A stretch of 9,678 nt of DNA. It comes from DASWHX01 sp036397995 (GTDB lineage Bacteria; Bacteroidota; Bacteroidia; Cytophagales; Cyclobacteriaceae). The stretch covers positions 1-9,678 of the forward strand of contig DASWHX010000012.1 in assembly GCA_036397995.1 (NCBI GenBank), read 5' to 3'. The notes beneath the pieces are model-generated. The model did no database searches. It was not told the DNA's origin and worked only from the letters and a program-made list of their open reading frames with translations. Each line of letters begins with the position of its first letter. Position 1 is the first letter of the stretch. Both the position numbers and the translations under genes were made by a program. Of the stretch, positions 6,665 to 9,678 are shown piece after piece.

Positions 6665-7561
6665 CTAAAGGTATCTGGGCGTCTGGAACAATTTCGTGTG
6701 ATGTTTGTTGAATGATAATACAAGGGAAACTTCGTGTGAATCGGGCCGAACATAAACATCATCTGAAAAAATGTGCTGAAAGGAATAATTTATTTGTATG
6801 GTCTGACTAATGTTCATACCAAAAATAAAATTTGCCTCTTTCCCGCTATGATAATTTATACCTGCTGAGATCTTGTCGTAGAAAGTGGTAGTGGAACCAA
6901 ATCCTACCTTTCGGGTGAACCCGGTTTCCTTATAGGAGATTGAAGGCTCTGTAATAATGTGTTGAGATAAAGCAAGCTGATAATAGCCTTCCGCAAAAAA
7001 CTGTCTCGAAATCTTAAAAAAATCATCATTATTGCGTGAATACAAGAGATGTTTCAATGACGTGGAAACTGTGAGCTTGCCCAAATGGATGGCAAATCCA
7101 AAATTGAAATCGGGAGTTGACTCATTCTGATCAGATTCAATGGCATTAGGGTCAGGATTTTGGTAGCGTAGTTTTGACCCATCCAATTTACGGTTAGCTA
7201 CCCCGGCTCCAAGCCCGAGAGAGATCATGAAACCGCCGAAATTAATGGATTGTGAATAATGAAGACTGACAGAAGTAATCTTCTCAAAACCCAGCTGATC
7301 GTTTGACAAATAAAAACCAATGCCTTTATTCCCTCTAAACTTATTTTCAACACTAAATAATTGAGTGGAGGGGCTGTTATCCATTGCAGTCCACTGGCTT
7401 CTATGCAGCAATTTAACCTGCAAGTCAGCAGGGTTAGAAGTAATCTGTGCCGGATTAATCCATCCACGAGTCATAGTGTAGGTGGAAATCAAAGGCTCGG
7501 TTTGTCCAAAGCTTTGTATTGTGGATAATGCCAGTAAAATAATAAATGCTGTAAATCTCAT
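6665..7561 (-). CDS. PorP/SprF-family type IX secretion-associated outer-membrane protein
   Basis: Predicted outer-membrane beta-barrel of 298 residues, close to the usual size for the PorP/SprF family. An N-terminal signal peptide is clear: Arg2, a hydrophobic core at about 4-16, and likely cleavage near the F-G-Q at 18-20. The mature start contains the family's W-I-N-P-A motif (34-38) and then H-R-S-Q-W (53-57), followed by alternating beta-strands (G-I-G-F-Y, S-L-G-L-G-A-G-V, K-V-G-F-G-S), as in PorP/SprF proteins. Family members are part of, or accessory to, the type IX secretion and gliding machinery; many genomes carry several paralogues beside PorE/OmpA-type genes, so the exact substrate or role here is not known. 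It starts 5 bp after the stop of the upstream OmpA-type gene, which implies cotranscription and probable translational coupling. It ends at 6665, convergent with the kinase cluster. Confidence 0.9.
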   Translation of the reverse strand: MRFTAFIILLALSTIQSFGQTEPLISTYTMTRGWINPAQITSNPADLQVKLLHRSQWTAMDNSPSTQLFSVENKFRGNKGIGFYLSNDQLGFEKITSVSLHYSQSINFGGFMISLGLGAGVANRKLDGSKLRYQNPDPNAIESDQNESTPDFNFGFAIHLGKLTVSTSLKHLLYSRNNDDFFKISRQFFAEGYYQLALSQHIITEPSISYKETGFTRKVGFGSTTTFYDKISAGINYHSGKEANFIFGMNISQTIQINYSFQHIFSDDVYVRPDSHEVSLVLSFNKHHTKLFQTPRYL

Positions 7562-7566
7562 GGGGG

Positions 7567-9678
7567 TTATAATTTTGCAGTTGATAATTTCCTTTTCCCA
7601 AATGGAACTTCTTTCCCGTTTATCAGGGCAATTACAAAAGCTTCATGACCAAAATTTCTTACTTTTTCCAGAAATGATTCAGCTTCATTTATATCGATGA
7701 ATTCACCAATCGTAAAACTATAAGTTCCGTTAATTTCTTTCTTGTAATTAATTTCATATTCAGGAAAATTTCCCTGTAATTTGGTTAGAGCCAGCGGGTT
7801 AATTTTTTTATCTGCGGCCTCTATTTTGATTTTGTACACCGCTGCGTTTAATTCGTCCTTTATTGAATTACCGACAATAAGTCCTGGCTTTTTAGTGTCA
7901 GAATATGAATCTTTAACCTCCTCATAATTAGTGATTTTGAATGTCGTTCTCCTGTTTATTTCATGCTCATATTCATCCATTGCCTTGCTTACCAATGGTA
8001 ATTCCTCGCCCCAACCCCTTGCTTGTAATCGTTCAGCAGGAGTTTCCTGATTAAGGAGAAAAGTAACTACTGACTCTGCCCTTTTTTGGGAAAGGTTCAG
8101 GTTATAGTGATTAGAACCTCTTGAGTCCGTGTGCGCGTTAATTTGAACAGCCAGCATGGGGTTCGCTTTTAATACCCCTGATAACTTATTCAGGCTGGCA
8201 TAAGACTCCTTGCGCAGAGAATACTTTCCGTAATCATAGTATATGTTTTCAATGCTGATTTCATCTTTCTGAAATTGGATTAACTCAAATTTTAATTCTG
8301 ATGTAAACAGATCTTTTTCAGAAGACAATTCCATAAAATCATTCAGGTACTGCCCTTTCGAAACCTTTAATGAAAATCCATCGCCTGATGCAATAATATC
8401 CTGCCTGTTCTCAAACTCGAATTTTCCATTGCTATCGGTCAGAACACTATCCACATATCCTCTTGCTTCCAGAATTACCAGGGCTCCGGGTAATAGTACT
8501 CCTGTTCCCGCCTCTGTGACTTCACCTTTAACTACAAACTCTTCTGTCTGCAACAATTGGGGCGGGGTAATGGTTTTGAACTGATAAATATCATCATCAC
8601 CCAAACCTCCTTTTCGGTTAGAGACAAAAAATCCGCTATCCGGTTTTATCATGATAAGGCCAAAATCATCGGCAGACGAATTTACCGGTAACTTTAAAAG
8701 AGCAGGTTCAGAATTTTGAGCTGCCAGATTAAATTCATATATGTCAAGACCGCCATATCCAGGCCGTCCATCAGTCGCAAAATAAAGCAGTGAGTCATTA
8801 TACAATGAAGGGAATAGTTCGTTACCAGGCGTATTTACTTCAGGTCCGAGATTTTCAGGATTTCCCCATACGGAACCGGTTCGGGCAATTTTCCATAAAT
8901 CATTACCTCCTAGTCCGCCCGGGAGGTCTGAAGAAAATATCAGGGTTGTACCATCCGTTGAAATCGCGGGATGGCCTGAATTGTATTTCGAATTTATTGC
9001 CTCAAGTAAGATTCCTTTTGACCATGTATCTGAATTCACATTGTATTTTGAGTAATAAATATTGCAGGCTTTTCCATTGCCTTCATAACCGTTACACTGC
9101 GTATAAAAACCGTAGCCAAGAACGGTCGAGTAAACCAATGTGCCGTCATTAAACTCTGAATTCAATTCTCCCTGCACCAATTCCGGGGAGCCGCCATTGG
9201 CTGCATATATATTCGAATAACCCTGACCATTGAAATCATAAATAGCGGTGGAATTACTATTAATTCTGCTGGAACTAATAAAGACTTTTCCATCAAGATA
9301 CGAAACGCCATAATCACTATACCGGGAATTCAATTTCTTAACATTGGAAACAGCATATAATGTATCCTCTGATGTTATTGCAAGTCCATTATCGGCGGTA
9401 ATCAGTAAATGTTGAAATTCAGGGTTAAATTTGACATTAGATCTCAACAAATATTCACGGGCCTCGCCGTACTTTGAATTACTTATTAGCAGCTTTGCAT
9501 ATACTGCAAGGTCAACGTATTTGTACCCTACTCTGATAAGCTTTGTATACCACTTCAGAGAAGTTTCGTAATCGCTAACAGCACGGTATGACTCAGCCAG
9601 GTAATAAATAATTTCCTGCTCTTTTTGTGTATAATTACTTCCTTTCGGAACTAATTCTTTGAATTGCTGAATAGCCAG
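7567..9678 (-). CDS. PorE-like TPR/PD40/OmpA protein with C-terminal SPOR-like domain (N-terminus outside window)
   Basis: The visible part is 703 residues, numbered from the right window edge. Reading through the edge gives TPR-like helices (about 10-70, with Y-Y-L-A-E-S-Y and K-W-Y patterns), so the TTG at 9448-9450 is not the true start. Next is a PD40-type beta-propeller (about 90-370) with repeated F-S-S-D / F-A-T-D / F-V-S-N and G-G-x-D-I/L-Y/W motifs. A CarboxypepD_reg-like beta-sandwich (about 380-445) follows, then an OmpA C-terminal domain (about 470-585). Asp518 in H-T-D-S-R-G-S and Arg533 in S-Q-K-R-A-E-S are spaced as in peptidoglycan-binding OmpA domains. The order matches PorE of the type IX secretion system and related gliding proteins. 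The last part (about 614-690) looks like a SPOR-type repeat, an addition not expected in PorE. It is probably a lipoprotein or periplasmic anchor working with the outer-membrane protein encoded 5 bp downstream. Confidence 0.92.
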   Translation of the reverse strand: MAIQQFKELVPKGSNYTQKEQEIIYYLAESYRAVSDYETSLKWYTKLIRVGYKYVDLAVYAKLLISNSKYGEAREYLLRSNVKFNPEFQHLLITADNGLAITSEDTLYAVSNVKKLNSRYSDYGVSYLDGKVFISSSRINSNSTAIYDFNGQGYSNIYAANGGSPELVQGELNSEFNDGTLVYSTVLGYGFYTQCNGYEGNGKACNIYYSKYNVNSDTWSKGILLEAINSKYNSGHPAISTDGTTLIFSSDLPGGLGGNDLWKIARTGSVWGNPENLGPEVNTPGNELFPSLYNDSLLYFATDGRPGYGGLDIYEFNLAAQNSEPALLKLPVNSSADDFGLIMIKPDSGFFVSNRKGGLGDDDIYQFKTITPPQLLQTEEFVVKGEVTEAGTGVLLPGALVILEARGYVDSVLTDSNGKFEFENRQDIIASGDGFSLKVSKGQYLNDFMELSSEKDLFTSELKFELIQFQKDEISIENIYYDYGKYSLRKESYASLNKLSGVLKANPMLAVQINAHTDSRGSNHYNLNLSQKRAESVVTFLLNQETPAERLQARGWGEELPLVSKAMDEYEHEINRRTTFKITNYEEVKDSYSDTKKPGLIVGNSIKDELNAAVYKIKIEAADKKINPLALTKLQGNFPEYEINYKKEINGTYSFTIGEFIDINEAESFLEKVRNFGHEAFVIALINGKEVPFGKRKLSTAKL

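Noticed and set aside
8790..9152. Plus-strand 120-codon open frame inside the OmpA-type gene
   Set aside because: It lies fully antisense to the propeller-coding region and has no recognisable features.
9448..9450. TTG as the start of the minus-strand OmpA-type gene
   Set aside because: The frame stays open to 9678 and encodes TPR-like helices, so the gene begins beyond the window.

Overview
The window looks like chromosome from a member of the Bacteroidetes (Bacteroidota), probably a free-living Cytophagia/Flavobacteriia-type organism. The evidence is a PorP/SprF-family outer-membrane protein next to a TPR/PD40/CarboxypepD_reg/OmpA protein of PorE type (a pairing typical of type IX secretion and gliding loci), AT-rich DNA with A-rich start regions lacking clear Shine-Dalgarno sequences, and a density of PAS histidine kinases usual for this phylum.

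Layout. (1) Positions 3-1613, plus strand: a soluble two-PAS histidine kinase whose frame is still open at the left edge. (2) Positions 1614-2286: a 673-bp non-coding stretch with a 2.3-copy tandem repeat of about 110 bp, a long imperfect hairpin and a cluster of short perfect palindromes. (3) Positions 2287-4842, plus strand: an eight-TM PAS histidine kinase followed 42 bp later by a single-domain Rcp1-like response regulator, probably one transcript. (4) Positions 4843-5145: a non-coding gap with two mutually exclusive hairpins and a plausible Bacteroidetes-type promoter. (5) Positions 5146-6594, plus strand: a soluble kinase with HAMP-like repeats and a PAS domain, whose catalytic half is a close paralogue of the upstream kinase. 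(6) Positions 6595-6664: a short convergent gap with a likely terminator. (7) Positions 9678-6665, minus strand: the PorE-like periplasmic protein (N-terminus beyond the window) and then, after 5 bp, a PorP/SprF-like outer-membrane protein.

How the genes may work together. The two paralogous kinases flank one small receiver protein that has no output domain. This suggests a relay in which a membrane sensor and a cytoplasmic sensor compete for, or share, one diffusible phospho-carrier. The catalytic type (SHDLRAPLR-type H box) and the Rcp1-like receiver match the pairing known from cyanobacterial phytochrome Cph1/Rcp1, but no phytochrome chromophore domain is present. Both PAS domains keep a His at the position of the FixL heme ligand, while the FixL distal Arg is replaced. 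The minus-strand pair is probably an envelope module: a peptidoglycan-anchored OmpA protein coupled to an outer-membrane beta-barrel. Nothing in the sequence directly links the sensory cluster to the envelope pair except convergent adjacency.

No CRISPR array, tRNA, rRNA, transposase or recognisable defence system was seen. The most unusual items are the tandem intergenic repeat, the duplicated kinase pair with swapped sensor halves, and the SPOR-like tail on the PorE-like protein.
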